Source: Limnohabitans curvus
GTDB taxonomy: Bacteria > Pseudomonadota > Gammaproteobacteria > Burkholderiales > Burkholderiaceae_C
Direction: 5' to 3'
Assembly (NCBI RefSeq): GCF_003063475.1
Contig: NZ_NESP01000001.1
Span: 62,001-126,000, forward strand
DNA: 64,000 nucleotides
A program made the translations under genes and the position numbers. How positions within the stretch are numbered: position 1 is the first letter of the stretch; each line of letters begins with the position of its first letter. The notes under the pieces are model-generated. The model searched no databases. It saw only the letters and a list, made by a program, of their open reading frames with translations, and had not been told where the DNA came from. Positions 38,441 through 48,369 of the stretch are shown in pieces.

Positions 38441-39171
38441 CCCACCGTCAAGACTTACCACTTCAGACGGTGCAGTTTTACGCCACGGCACCCTACCCTT
38501 GCAGCTATTTGCCTGAGCGCACCGCACGCTCGCAGGTGGCAACCCCCAGCCATTTGATCAACAACGAAGGCTATGCAGACTTGGTGCATCAGGGCTTTAG
38601 GCGCAGTGGCTTGTTCACTTATCGGCCCTACTGCGACAACTGCAAAGCGTGCATCGCGTTACGGGTTGACACGGCGGCCTACCAACCCACGCGCAGCCAG
38701 CGTCGCGCCTGGTCACGTCACCGAAATCTGCAAGTTCGCGTTTTGAAACTCGGGTTCGATCCTGAACATTACGCCATGTACCTGCGCTACCAAACCCTGC
38801 GCCACGCAGGGGGTGGCATGGACGAAGACAGCACAGAGCAATACACGCAATTTTTGCTGCAAAGTCGGGTCAACACGCGACTGATTGAATTTCGAGAACC
38901 CAGCGACGCACACCCACTGGGCGCTCTCAAAATGGTGTCCATCGTGGATGTGCTCAACGATGGTTTGTCTGCGGTTTACACCTTTTACGAACCTGAACCC
39001 CACACCAGTTACGGCACTTACAACGTGATGTGGCAAATTCAACAGGCGCGCGAGCTAGAAATGCCATACGCTTATTTGGGCTATTGGATTCAAGACAGCC
39101 AGAAGATGCGATACAAAGCCGATTTCTCACCGCAACAACGCTTAGTCGACGGGGAATGGATTGATTTTTAA
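38437..39171 (+). CDS. bpt: Aspartate/glutamate leucyltransferase (Bpt; arginyltransferase family)
   Basis: A 244-residue transferase of the ATE1-like family that in bacteria conjugates Leu to N-terminal Asp/Glu. The N-domain has [14 protein letters not shown] and [25 protein letters not shown] (Cys cluster), the C-domain [26 protein letters not shown] and [21 protein letters not shown] choose the GTG at 38437, coupled to the aat stop by GTGA; the in-frame ATG at 38404 lies inside aat. Together with Aat it forms the N-degron tagging unit. Confidence 0.94.
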   Translation: MTHRQDLPLQTVQFYATAPYPCSYLPERTARSQVATPSHLINNEGYADLVHQGFRRSGLFTYRPYCDNCKACIALRVDTAAYQPTRSQRRAWSRHRNLQVRVLKLGFDPEHYAMYLRYQTLRHAGGGMDEDSTEQYTQFLLQSRVNTRLIEFREPSDAHPLGALKMVSIVDVLNDGLSAVYTFYEPEPHTSYGTYNVMWQIQQARELEMPYAYLGYWIQDSQKMRYKADFSPQQRLVDGEWIDF

Positions 39172-39192
39172 TTTCACATGATAAAATAAATC

Positions 39193-39978
39193 ATGCGTAA
39201 ATCTACTGTGCCTGCCACGCCAAACATCCAAGTCATTGAGCGGATGTTCACACTCATTGATGTCCTGGCTTCACGCGAAGAAGCCATCTCACTGAAGGAA
39301 ATCAGCGAGAGAACAGGCCTGCACCCTTCCACCACGCACCGCATTTTGAATGACTTGGCTGTAGGTCGCTTCGTGGACCGTCCAGAAGCAGGCAGTTACA
39401 GGCTAGGCATGCGTCTGCTTGAACTGGGGAACTTGGTGAAAGATCGTCTCAACGTGCGCGATGTGGCGTTCCAGCCCATGCGCGAATTGCACAAACTCAT
39501 TCAGCAACCTGTGAACTTAAGCGTCCGACAAGGTGATGAAATCGTGTATGTCGAGCGCGCCTTCAGCGAACGTTCAGGCATGCAAGTGGTTCGTGCCATT
39601 GGCGGCCGTGCCCCGCTGCATCTGACTTCTGTTGGTAAATTGTTTTTGGCCATGGACGATGCCCAACGTGTGCGTGCTTATGCGACCCGCACAGGTCTTG
39701 CTGGCCAAACCCGAAACAGCATCACCCAGCTGCCTGTCTTAGAGCGTGAACTCTCAAAAGCCCGCCAATACGGCATCGCACGAGACAACGAAGAGCTTGA
39801 ACTCGGTGTGCGCTGCATGGCCTCAGGGATTTATGACGACCAAGGCAAATTAGTCGCTGGCTTGTCTATTTCGGCCCCTGCTGATCGATTAGACGAAGGA
39901 TGGTTGCCCAAACTTCAAGCGACCACACAAGCTATTTCACATGCCCTCGGTTACAAAGAGTCGCATGCAAATACCTAA
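39193..39978 (+). CDS. IclR family transcriptional regulator
   Basis: A 261-residue regulator. The N-terminal winged helix-turn-helix (EEAISLKEISERTGLHPSTTHRILNDLAVGRFVDR, about residues 28-62) and the C-terminal GAF-like effector domain (GRAPLHLTSVGKLFLA; ELELGVRCMASGIYDDQGKLVAGLSISAP) are typical. The adjacent gene bpt is an unlikely target; no catabolic operon is next to it, so its regulon is not evident. The ATG follows an AT-rich stretch 21 bases after the bpt stop. Confidence 0.93.
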   Translation: MRKSTVPATPNIQVIERMFTLIDVLASREEAISLKEISERTGLHPSTTHRILNDLAVGRFVDRPEAGSYRLGMRLLELGNLVKDRLNVRDVAFQPMRELHKLIQQPVNLSVRQGDEIVYVERAFSERSGMQVVRAIGGRAPLHLTSVGKLFLAMDDAQRVRAYATRTGLAGQTRNSITQLPVLERELSKARQYGIARDNEELELGVRCMASGIYDDQGKLVAGLSISAPADRLDEGWLPKLQATTQAISHALGYKESHANT

Positions 39979-39979
39979 T

Positions 39980-40007
39980 AAAAAAGCCAGCGTTTGCTGG
40001 CTTTTTT
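39980..40007. terminator. Bidirectional terminator between the IclR gene and the PBP7-like gene
   Basis: Perfect palindrome: A6 GCCAGC, loop GTTT, GCTGGC T6. It serves two converging genes. Confidence 0.92.
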
Positions 40008-40023
40008 ATTGGTAGATAACGGC

Positions 40024-41016
40024 TTAAGTTTGTGGACGAGCGCCATGGTTATGTTCAACCCACTTGCGAACACGCTCAGCATCCGCAATGCGGCTCAGCT
40101 TGCCTGCTGAATCCAAAAACACCATGATCAACTTGCGGCCAGACACCTTGGCCTGCATCACCAAGCATTGACCCGCTTCAGAGATGTAACCGGTCTTTTG
40201 CAAGCCGATGTCCCAATTGGGGTTTTTCACCAAACGGTTGGTGGTGTTGTATTGCAACGTGCGGTTGCCCACTTCCACTTTGTAGCTGGGCGATGTCGAC
40301 AACTCACGCAAAGTGGCGTCATGGTAGGCATTGCCCACCAGCGTTGCCAAGTCTTTTGCGCTTGATTGATTTTTGCTGGACAGGCCGGTTGGCTCAACGT
40401 AGCGCGTATCACGCATGCCCAATTGAGCAGCTTTGGCGTTCATCAAACCAACAAACGAGGACATGCCGCCTGGATAGGTACGACCCAAGGCATGGGCGGC
40501 GCGGTTTTCGCTGGCCATCAAAGCCAAATGCAGCAATTCGCCGCGCGTCAACGTGGCGCCCACGCGCAAACGTGAACTGCTGCCCTTTTCGGTGTCCACA
40601 TCGTCTTGTGTGATGGTGATGGATTCGTCCATCGGTAACTTGGCTTCGCTGATGATCACACCTGTCATCAACTTGGTGATCGAAGCAATAGGCAGCACAG
40701 CTTGGTCATTTTTGCTGAGCAAAACTTCTTGGGTGTCTTGGTCGATCACATAAGCAACGCTGGACTTCAGATCCAAAATGTCGTTTGCTGTGGCATGTAA
40801 ACCAGCTTTTTGACCAAAAGAGGGAACTGCAGGTGCTGCCTTGATTACTTGACGTCGCACGTGCGTCTTGACCACCACAGGCTTTGACTTTTGGACGGTT
40901 GGTTTTTTCTGATTGGTCGTCGCTTGGGCGTGCATGGTGCACAGCGATGTCAACAATCCGAGAGAAGTGGCAATCAGCAGTCGTTTCAAGTGGCGTTCCT
41001 TTGGCTTGAAATACAT
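40024..41016 (-). CDS. pbpG: D-alanyl-D-alanine endopeptidase, PBP7-type (S11 family)
   Basis: A 330-residue low-molecular-mass penicillin-binding protein. An N-terminal signal peptide (HLKRLLIATSLGLLTSLCTMHAQA) and a Lys/Val-rich linker precede the peptidase domain with SxxK in SITKLMTG, SxN in SENRAAHALGR and KTG in LQKTGYISEAG. This size and the RTYPGGMSSFVGLMNAKAAQLGM block fit PBP7/PbpG, which cuts DD-crosslinks in peptidoglycan. No C-terminal membrane anchor is present, in line with PBP7 rather than DacA. Confidence 0.92.
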   Translation of the reverse strand: MYFKPKERHLKRLLIATSLGLLTSLCTMHAQATTNQKKPTVQKSKPVVVKTHVRRQVIKAAPAVPSFGQKAGLHATANDILDLKSSVAYVIDQDTQEVLLSKNDQAVLPIASITKLMTGVIISEAKLPMDESITITQDDVDTEKGSSSRLRVGATLTRGELLHLALMASENRAAHALGRTYPGGMSSFVGLMNAKAAQLGMRDTRYVEPTGLSSKNQSSAKDLATLVGNAYHDATLRELSTSPSYKVEVGNRTLQYNTTNRLVKNPNWDIGLQKTGYISEAGQCLVMQAKVSGRKLIMVFLDSAGKLSRIADAERVRKWVEHNHGARPQT

Positions 41017-41035
41017 ATTGGGGCTGAGTCTACCA

Positions 41036-41071
41036 AGAAAAGTCGCGCAAGATCAAGGACTTGCGCGACTT
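41036..41071 (-). terminator. Terminator-like hairpin after leuA
   Basis: A 12-bp perfect stem (AAGTCGCGCAAG/CTTGCGCGACTT) with an 8-base loop, 39 bases past the leuA stop. On the minus strand it runs into TTTTCTT. Confidence 0.7.
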
Positions 41072-41109
41072 ATTTAACAAAATTGATGTGACATATCAAT
41101 TTTTGTGAT

Positions 41110-42648
41110 TTAGCCTTGGGCAGCCACCCGATCTGACTTGTTTTGCAGTTTGTTCAAGGCGCTCAAATACGCTTTGGCAGAAGCCACCACGATGTCTGGA
41201 TCAGAGCCTACGCCGTTGACGACGCGACCACTGTTTTGCAAACGCACGGTCACTTCGCCTTGGCTTTCGGTCGATCCGCTGATCGCATTGACCGAGTACA
41301 GCACCATCTCTGCGCCACTCTTGACGTGGGACTCAATCGCCTTCAAAGATGCATCGACGGGGCCATTGCCATCAGAATCACCCTTCACTTCTTTGCCTGC
41401 CACCGTGAACACCACGCTCGCGTGTGGACGCTCGCCGGTTTCGCTGTGTTGCGACAAAGAAACAAAGCCGAATTGTTCGCTGGCACTGCTCACAGACTCT
41501 TCGCTCACCAAAGCCAAGATGTCCTCATCGAAGATCTCGCTCTTACGGTCGGCCAACTCTTTGAACTTGGCAAATGCGGTGTTGATGTCAGCTTCGCTTT
41601 CCATCTGCACGCCTAAATCTTCCAAACGCTGTTTGAAGGCGTTGCGACCGCTGAGCTTGCCCAACACAATCTTATTGGCGCTCCAGCCCACGTCTTCCGC
41701 GCGCATGATTTCGTAGGTGTCACGGGCCTTGAGCACGCCGTCTTGGTGAATGCCTGAGGCATGTGCAAAGGCGTTCGCGCCGACCACCGCTTTGTTTGGC
41801 TGGACCACAAAACCTGTGGTTTGGCTGACCATGCGGCTGGCAGCCACGATCTGCTTGGTGTCGATATTCAAGTCAAGGTCAAAATAGTCACGACGGGTTT
41901 TAATCGCCATCACCACCTCTTCCAACGAGCAGTTGCCAGCGCGCTCACCCAAACCGTTGATCGTGCATTCGATTTGACGCGCACCACCAATCTTCACCCC
42001 AGCCAAAGAGTTTGCTACGGCCATGCCCAAGTCGTTGTGGCAGTGCACAGACCAAATGGCTTTGTCCGAGTTAGGCACGCGCTCGCGCAAAGTCTTGATG
42101 AAGTTGCCATACAGCTCTGGAACGGCATAACCCACAGTGTCTGGGATGTTGATGGTGGTGGCGCCTTCAGCAATCACCGCCTCAACCACGCGACACAAAA
42201 AGTCCATCTCGCTGCGGTAACCGTCTTCCGCGCTGAACTCAATGTCACCGACCAAATTACGGGCAAAGCGCACCGACTGTTTGGCCTGCTCGAGCACTTG
42301 CTCGGGCGACATGCGCAACTTTTTCTCCATGTGTAACGGTGACGTTGCGATGAAGGTGTGGATGCGAGCACGGTTGGCGCCTTTGAGCGCCTCAGCCGCA
42401 CGGCTGATGTCACGGTCATTGGCGCGTGACAACGAACAAATGGTGGAGTCTTTGATGGCGTTGGCAATGCCTTGCACAGCCTCAAAGTCACCGTTGGAGC
42501 TGGCTGCAAAACCAGCTTCAATGACATCGACCTTCAATCGCTCCAACTGACGGGCAATGCGCAGTTTTTCGTCGCGCGTCATGGATGCGCCGGGCGATTG
42601 CTCGCCGTCACGCAAGGTGGTGTCAAAAATGATGAGCTTGTCGGTCAT
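41110..42648 (-). CDS. leuA: 2-isopropylmalate synthase
   Basis: A 512-residue enzyme for the first committed step of leucine synthesis. The catalytic barrel begins [18 protein letters not shown] (Arg and Asp of the metal site), with [34 protein letters not shown] (metal-binding HxH) and [19 protein letters not shown]; the C-terminal leucine-sensing domain (about 370-512) is complete. It is preceded by a leucine-rich leader ORF and attenuator, so it is regulated by leucyl-tRNA supply, besides feedback by leucine. Confidence 0.97.
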   Translation of the reverse strand: MTDKLIIFDTTLRDGEQSPGASMTRDEKLRIARQLERLKVDVIEAGFAASSNGDFEAVQGIANAIKDSTICSLSRANDRDISRAAEALKGANRARIHTFIATSPLHMEKKLRMSPEQVLEQAKQSVRFARNLVGDIEFSAEDGYRSEMDFLCRVVEAVIAEGATTINIPDTVGYAVPELYGNFIKTLRERVPNSDKAIWSVHCHNDLGMAVANSLAGVKIGGARQIECTINGLGERAGNCSLEEVVMAIKTRRDYFDLDLNIDTKQIVAASRMVSQTTGFVVQPNKAVVGANAFAHASGIHQDGVLKARDTYEIMRAEDVGWSANKIVLGKLSGRNAFKQRLEDLGVQMESEADINTAFAKFKELADRKSEIFDEDILALVSEESVSSASEQFGFVSLSQHSETGERPHASVVFTVAGKEVKGDSDGNGPVDASLKAIESHVKSGAEMVLYSVNAISGSTESQGEVTVRLQNSGRVVNGVGSDPDIVVASAKAYLSALNKLQNKSDRVAAQG

Positions 42649-42703
42649 GGTCTGGACTCCTGAATTCCTAAAAAACTTGCAACGTTTGGTTTAGCCCCAA
42701 AGC

Positions 42704-42734
42704 AAAAGGCCCGCTGCGGATGCATACGGGCCTT
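42704..42734 (-). terminator. Attenuator terminator of leuA
   Basis: On the minus strand, AAGGCCCG pairs with CGGGCCTT (42727-42734 with 42706-42713; 13-base loop), followed by TTTTGCTTT. It lies 18 bases after the leader-peptide stop and 55 before leuA, the position expected for a transcription attenuator. Confidence 0.82.
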
Positions 42735-42752
42735 GTGGGGTTTGCGCGTGCG

Positions 42753-42809
42753 CTACCAACTCCGCCCGTTGGGGGATAGAAGCAGTAGTGCCAGCGAAAA
42801 ATTTGTCAT
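42753..42809 (-). CDS. leuL: leu operon leader peptide
   Basis: An 18-codon ORF, MTNFSLALLLLSPNGRSW, with five Leu codons (CTG, then CTA-CTG-CTT-CTA in a row) followed by TAG. Placed just before a terminator hairpin and leuA, it has all parts of a ribosome-mediated attenuator: slow translation at the Leu codons when leucyl-tRNA is short should favour an antiterminator. Mixed use of rarer Leu codons (CTA twice) supports a sensing role. Confidence 0.85.
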   Translation of the reverse strand: MTNFSLALLLLSPNGRSW

Positions 42810-42855
42810 GCACCGAATTTAGCACAAAGCCAAACCCCTGCGCACACCAGGTGTC

Positions 42856-43659
42856 TCATTTGTGCAAACCTGCTTCGTCAGGTTCATCGGTGGAGGTGCT
42901 GATGACACTGGTTTGCATGCCTTTGGTACGGCGCCAAGCGTACAGCGCGTAACCGCTCAAGCCGTAAAACATGAACAACGCAAACAAAACAATGGGAGGG
43001 TGAATGTTGATCACGGCAATCACCAGCGCCAACATGACGATAACGGCAAACGGTACGCTTTGTTTCATTTGCACATCTTTGAAACTGTAAAACGGCACAT
43101 TGGTCACCATGGTCAAGCCTGAATACAAGCACATGGCAAACATAGGCCAAGCCACGTCAGGGCCTGAAATGCCCATTTCGGTCATCAGCCACATGAACCC
43201 CATCACCAAGGCTGCCGCAGCAGGTGAAGGTAAGCCTTGGAAAAAGCGCTTGTCAACCACCGCTGTGTTCACGTTGAAGCGTGCCAGGCGCAAAGCCGCA
43301 CACGAGATATACACAAAAGCAGCCACCCAGCCCCAGCGGCCCAAGCCTTTGAGGGCCCATTCATAAGAGATCAGGGCAGGAGCAGCACCAAACGACACCA
43401 TGTCAGCCAAGGAGTCCATTTGCTCGCCAAATGCGCTTTGCGTGTTGGTCATGCGCGCCACGCGACCATCCAGGCTGTCGAGCACCATAGCGCAAAACAC
43501 ACCAATGGCGGCCATCTCATAGCGGTCATTCATGGCCATGACAATGGCATAAAAACCACCAAACAAGGCGGCCAAAGTAAATAAGTTAGGCAAGACATAA
43601 ATGCCTTTGCGGGGCTTGCGAGGTACAAACTCTTCTGTTTGATCTTGTTGTTCTGACAT
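42856..43659 (-). CDS. pssA: CDP-diacylglycerol--serine O-phosphatidyltransferase
   Basis: A 267-residue integral membrane enzyme that makes phosphatidylserine, precursor of phosphatidylethanolamine. The CDP-alcohol phosphotransferase signature DG-(x2)-AR-(x8)-G-(x3)-D-(x3)-D is visible as DSLDGRVARMTNTQSAFGEQMDSLADMVSFG (about residues 61-91). Several membrane helices flank it. It lies between ilvC and leuA on the same strand; in many Burkholderiales a psd (decarboxylase) gene is also in this cluster, but none is here. Confidence 0.95.
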   Translation of the reverse strand: MSEQQDQTEEFVPRKPRKGIYVLPNLFTLAALFGGFYAIVMAMNDRYEMAAIGVFCAMVLDSLDGRVARMTNTQSAFGEQMDSLADMVSFGAAPALISYEWALKGLGRWGWVAAFVYISCAALRLARFNVNTAVVDKRFFQGLPSPAAAALVMGFMWLMTEMGISGPDVAWPMFAMCLYSGLTMVTNVPFYSFKDVQMKQSVPFAVIVMLALVIAVINIHPPIVLFALFMFYGLSGYALYAWRRTKGMQTSVISTSTDEPDEAGLHK

Positions 43660-43713
43660 TCGTTGAGCTCCGAAAAGTAGGCCTACAGTGTAAGCGCTAC
43701 GTCAACCACGACC

Positions 43714-43748
43714 AAAAACAACAAGGGCCACCGAAGTGGCCCTTGTTG
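43714..43748 (-). terminator. Intrinsic terminator after ilvC
   Basis: A 13-bp perfect stem (CAACAAGGGCCAC/GTGGCCCTTGTTG) with loop CGAA, followed on the minus strand by TTTTT, 16 bases past the ilvC stop. It separates ilvBNC from pssA. Confidence 0.92.
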
Positions 43749-43764
43749 AGGCAAAAAGCAGCGC

Positions 43765-44790
<1,026 letters not shown>

Positions 44791-44819
44791 CTAAAAAATA
44801 CTTTGAAAAGGGTTGGAAT

Positions 44820-45311
44820 TTACACGCGCAAGATGCGCTCACCGCGGCCAATGCCACAAGCGCCCGTGCGAACGGTTTCGAGAATTGCGCTGCGGTCAAT
44901 CGCCTCTAAGAACGCATCGTTCTTAGACAGGTCACCCGTCAACTCAATGGTGTAGCTCTTCTCGGTCACATCGATGATGCGACCACGGAAGATGTCGGCC
45001 ATGCGCTTCATTTCTTCGCGCTCTTTGCCAACGGCACGCACTTTCACAAGCATCAGCTCGCGTTCGGTGTAAGCACCCTCGGTCAGGTCGACCACTTTGA
45101 CCACTTCAATCAAACGGTTCAAGTGTTTGGTGATTTGTTCAATCACCTCATCCGAGCCGTGCGTTTGAATGGTCATGCGTGACAAGCTGGCGTCTTCTGT
45201 AGGCGCCACGGTCAGAGATTCGATGTTGTAGCCACGGGCAGAGAACAAGCCCACCACACGCGACAGCGCGCCGGGTTCGTTTTCGAGCATCAGGGAAATG
45301 ATGTGTTTCAT
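44820..45311 (-). CDS. ilvN: Acetolactate synthase small (regulatory) subunit
   Basis: A 163-residue ACT-domain subunit that confers valine feedback on the catalytic subunit. The N-terminal ACT domain starts MKHIISLMLENEPGALSRVVGLFSARGYNIESLTV; the C-terminal half carries YTIELTGDLSKNDAFLEAI. I choose the ATG at 45311; an in-frame upstream ATG at 45332 would overlap ilvB and extend beyond family members. Called ilvH/ilvN depending on convention. Confidence 0.96.
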   Translation of the reverse strand: MKHIISLMLENEPGALSRVVGLFSARGYNIESLTVAPTEDASLSRMTIQTHGSDEVIEQITKHLNRLIEVVKVVDLTEGAYTERELMLVKVRAVGKEREEMKRMADIFRGRIIDVTEKSYTIELTGDLSKNDAFLEAIDRSAILETVRTGACGIGRGERILRV

Positions 45312-45328
45312 GGTGTCATCCTTCCCGT

Positions 45329-47101
45329 TCACAGGTCTTCGCTGCCAAGCAGCATTTCGGTGATGCCCTTGCCGGCCTTGACCATCGGGAACACGTTCTC
45401 CGAGGGGTCGGTGCGGAAATCGATGAACACCGTGCGGTCTTTGAGTCGGCGTGCTTCGCGCAGTGCGGGCTCCACATCTTCTGGGCGCTCAATCAACATA
45501 CCCACATGGCCATAGGCCTCGGCCAGCTTCACGAAGTCAGGCAAAGCGTCCATGTAGCTGCTGCTGTAGCGGCCTTCGTATTCGATCTCTTGCCACTGGC
45601 GCACCATGCCGAGGAATCGGTTGTTGAGCGCCAACACTTTGATGGGGGTGTTGTACTGGAAGCAAGTCGAGAGTTCTTGGATACACATTTGTACCGAGCC
45701 CTCACCTGTCACGCAAAACACTTCGCTGTCTGGCTTGGCCAGTTTGATACCCATGGCGTATGGAATGCCCACACCCATGGTGCCCAAACCACCAGAGTTG
45801 ATCCAACGGCGTGGCTCGTCAAAGCCGTAGTACTGCGCCGCCCACATTTGGTGCTGACCCACATCGGATGTGATGTAGGTATCAGTGCCCTTGGTCATGT
45901 TGTGCAGCGTCTCAATGACGTACTGTGGCTTGATGACTTGGGTGTTACCACGGTCATATTTCAAACAATCGCGCTTGCGCCAAGCTTCAATGGTTTCCCA
46001 CCAGCCCGCCAAGGCTGCGGCATCAGGCTTCAAGCCAGACTCTTTGATCATGTCGATCATTTCGACCAACACGTCTTTGACATCGCCCACGATGGGGATG
46101 TCAACCTTCACACGTTTAGAAATGCTGGAAGGGTCAATGTCAATGTGAATGATCTTGCGTTCGTTTTGTGCAAAGTGCTTGGGGTTACCAATCACGCGGT
46201 CATCAAAACGGGCTCCCACCGCCAACAAAACATCACAGTTTTGCATGGCGTTGTTGGCTTCAATCGTGCCGTGCATGCCCAGCATGCCCAAGAACTTAGG
46301 CGCACTGGCAGGATAGGCACCCAAGCCCATCAAGGTGTTGGTCACGGGGTAACCCAACATGTCCACCAAAGTACGTAGCTCTTGTGAGGCGTTGCCCAAC
46401 AACACACCACCACCGGTGTAGATGTAAGGGCGCTTGGCAGACATCAACAACTGCAAAGCCTTGCGAATTTGACCGCCGTGGCCTTTGCGCACGGGGTTGT
46501 ACGAACGCATTTGAACTTCAGCAGGATAGCCTTCGTAAGTGGTCTTCTTGAAAGACACATCTTTTGGAATATCCACCACCACGGGGCCAGGACGGCCGCT
46601 GCGGGCGATGTGGAACGCTTTTTTCAGCGTCAAGGCCAAGTCGCGAACGTCTTTGACCAAGAAGTTGTGTTTGACGATAGGACGCGTGATGCCGATGGTG
46701 TCGCACTCTTGAAAAGCGTCCAAGCCAATCGCATGCGTGGGCACTTGACCGGTGATGATGACCATCGGAATGCTGTCCATGTACGCTGTGGCAATACCAG
46801 TGACTGCGTTGGTGGCACCAGGGCCTGAAGTGACCAACGCCACGCCCACGTCACCCGTGGCACGCGCATAGCCATCAGCAGCATGGACCGCCGCTTGCTC
46901 ATGGCGAACCAACACGTGTTGAATTGTGTTTTGGTTGTAGAGCGCGTCGTAAATGTAGAGAACTGAGCCGCCGGGGTAGCCCCAAATGTGCTTGACATTT
47001 TCAGCTTGCAGCGCCTTCACGAGGATTTCGGCGCCCATCAGTTCTTGTGCTTGACCGTCAGTGGCGGCTGCGGAATGCGATTCCGACTTTGTATTGTCCA
47101 T
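45329..47101 (-). CDS. ilvB: Acetolactate synthase large (catalytic) subunit
   Basis: A 590-residue ThDP/FAD enzyme joining pyruvate with pyruvate or 2-oxobutyrate. The N-domain has the catalytic Glu in VLVRHEQAAVHAADGYARATG and GPGATNAVTGIATAYMDSIPMV; the FAD domain follows (MLGMHGTIEANNAM; VGARFDDRV); the ThDP motif GDG...N is seen as GEGSVQMCIQELSTC...NNRFLGMVRQWQ. It begins the ilvB-ilvN-ilvC operon. I found no branched-chain leader peptide upstream. Confidence 0.97.
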   Translation of the reverse strand: MDNTKSESHSAAATDGQAQELMGAEILVKALQAENVKHIWGYPGGSVLYIYDALYNQNTIQHVLVRHEQAAVHAADGYARATGDVGVALVTSGPGATNAVTGIATAYMDSIPMVIITGQVPTHAIGLDAFQECDTIGITRPIVKHNFLVKDVRDLALTLKKAFHIARSGRPGPVVVDIPKDVSFKKTTYEGYPAEVQMRSYNPVRKGHGGQIRKALQLLMSAKRPYIYTGGGVLLGNASQELRTLVDMLGYPVTNTLMGLGAYPASAPKFLGMLGMHGTIEANNAMQNCDVLLAVGARFDDRVIGNPKHFAQNERKIIHIDIDPSSISKRVKVDIPIVGDVKDVLVEMIDMIKESGLKPDAAALAGWWETIEAWRKRDCLKYDRGNTQVIKPQYVIETLHNMTKGTDTYITSDVGQHQMWAAQYYGFDEPRRWINSGGLGTMGVGIPYAMGIKLAKPDSEVFCVTGEGSVQMCIQELSTCFQYNTPIKVLALNNRFLGMVRQWQEIEYEGRYSSSYMDALPDFVKLAEAYGHVGMLIERPEDVEPALREARRLKDRTVFIDFRTDPSENVFPMVKAGKGITEMLLGSEDL

Positions 47102-47264
47102 TTTTGTACCTTTTAACCTGAGTGAATTTCGTCAACGAAAAACCTTGGGTGCTTCTTGGCGAACCCTTGTGGGGCAGCATCGAAACTTTGGACCTTCAGC
47201 CATAGACGCATGGTTCGCGCCGGACCCAGACCCGTTTGCCTTTTTTGTCGAATTGCAATCTCAG

Positions 47265-47293
47265 ATTATGGCATCAACCTAAACGCGATTCAG
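47265..47293 (-). promoter_or_regulatory. Possible sigma-70 promoter of ilvB
   Basis: On the minus strand, CTGAAT (47293-47288) and CATAAT (47270-47265) are separated by 17 bases, about 165 bases before the ilvB start. The -35 is a weak match, so this is tentative. The rest of the 261-base divergent gap shows no other structure I can support. Confidence 0.3.
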
Positions 47294-47362
47294 TCTTAAG
47301 CACACAAAAACAATTTCCAAGTGCCATAATCGCGCCCGATTCAACCTTGAACCCCTTCGTCA

Positions 47363-47929
47363 GTGGCCACCGAACAAGAACTGTCAGACTTCCTCAAAAG
47401 CGTCGAGAAGCGAGCCTTCAAACGCTCGGTCTATCACGTTCGCGATGACGAAGCGGCCCTCGACATCGTTCAAGACAGCATGATGAAACTCGCCGAACAC
47501 TATGGCGACAAGCCTGCGGCAGAGCTGCCCATGTTGTTTCACCGCATTTTGTCAAACACCACCTTGGACTGGTTTCGACGCAACAAAACGCGTAAAGCAT
47601 TGTTCAGCAACTTCAGCGACTTCGATTCAGGCAAAGAAGAAGGTGAATTTGATCTTTTAGAAGCTTTGGCCGTCGACAACGACAGCCAAACCACACAAAG
47701 TGCTGAAGACAATTTCGCCAGCATTGCGAATGTCCACGATATCGAAGAAGAAATACAAAATTTGCCAGCGCGTCAACGAGAAGCCTTCCTGCTGCGTTAC
47801 TGGGAGGACCTAGACGTTTCTGAGACTGCTTCAGCCATGGGCTGCTCCGAGGGAAGCGTCAAAACTCACTGCTCTCGGGCTGTTCTGGCGCTCAGCAAAG
47901 CGCTCAAACTAAAAGGAATTCAACCATGA
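47363..47929 (+). CDS. ECF-type RNA polymerase sigma factor
   Basis: A 188-residue sigma-70-family protein with GTG start. Region 2 is recognisable (AFKRSVYHVRDDEAALDIVQDSMMKLAEHY, with LFHRILSNTTLDWFRRNKTRK), an acidic linker follows (about residues 90-125), and region 4 is clear: NLPARQREAFLLRYWEDLDVSETASAMGCSEGSVKTHCSRAVLAL. It overlaps the next gene by 4 bases (ATGA); the partner is a small membrane protein, the usual place of an anti-sigma factor. The regulon is unknown. Confidence 0.93.
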   Translation: MATEQELSDFLKSVEKRAFKRSVYHVRDDEAALDIVQDSMMKLAEHYGDKPAAELPMLFHRILSNTTLDWFRRNKTRKALFSNFSDFDSGKEEGEFDLLEALAVDNDSQTTQSAEDNFASIANVHDIEEEIQNLPARQREAFLLRYWEDLDVSETASAMGCSEGSVKTHCSRAVLALSKALKLKGIQP

Positions 47930-48363
47930 CACATATCGCAAAGACCCAAGACCAGTTTGGTTTGCGCATTGCTGCCCAACTGAATTCAGCCAGCCTTGAT
48001 CTGCCCCACGACATTTCTGAGCGTCTGCGTGCTGCACGCACAAGGGCTGTTGCTGCGCGCTTGAAGACGCAAACCAGCTTACAAACCAGCACATCTGTGG
48101 TTCACCAAAACGGTGCAGCTTTATTGAACTTTGGCGGCAGCGAAGGCCTCAGTATTTGGAGCCGCTTGGCGTCTTTCTTGCCGCTGATTGCATTGGTTGC
48201 TGGCTTGGCTCTGATTCAAAACGTCATGGACGATGACCGTGCCAACGAGTTGGCCGAAGTTGACTCAGCCCTCCTTATCGACGACTTGCCACCCGCAGCT
48301 TATGCCGATCCTGGTTTTCTTCAATTCTTGAAGAACCCCATCACCAGCGACACCAAAGACTAA
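47926..48363 (+). CDS. DUF3619-type membrane protein, candidate anti-sigma factor
   Basis: A 145-residue protein translationally coupled to the sigma factor. The cytoplasmic N-terminal half contains AQLNSASLDLPHDISERLRAARTRAV, followed by one transmembrane helix (about residues 80-100, LASFLPLIALVAGLALIQNV) and a short acidic C-terminal part with DDLPPAAYADPGFLQFL. This topology and position resemble anti-sigma factors, but no zinc-binding HxxxCxxC motif is present. I assign DUF3619 from memory of the family's pattern; function is inferred only. Confidence 0.82.
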   Translation: MTHIAKTQDQFGLRIAAQLNSASLDLPHDISERLRAARTRAVAARLKTQTSLQTSTSVVHQNGAALLNFGGSEGLSIWSRLASFLPLIALVAGLALIQNVMDDDRANELAEVDSALLIDDLPPAAYADPGFLQFLKNPITSDTKD

Positions 48364-48369
48364 AACCAC

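Noticed and set aside
47102..47362. Possible branched-chain leader peptide/attenuator before ilvB
   Set aside because: The short minus-strand ORFs here contain no runs of Ile, Val or Leu codons, and no hairpin with T tract precedes ilvB.
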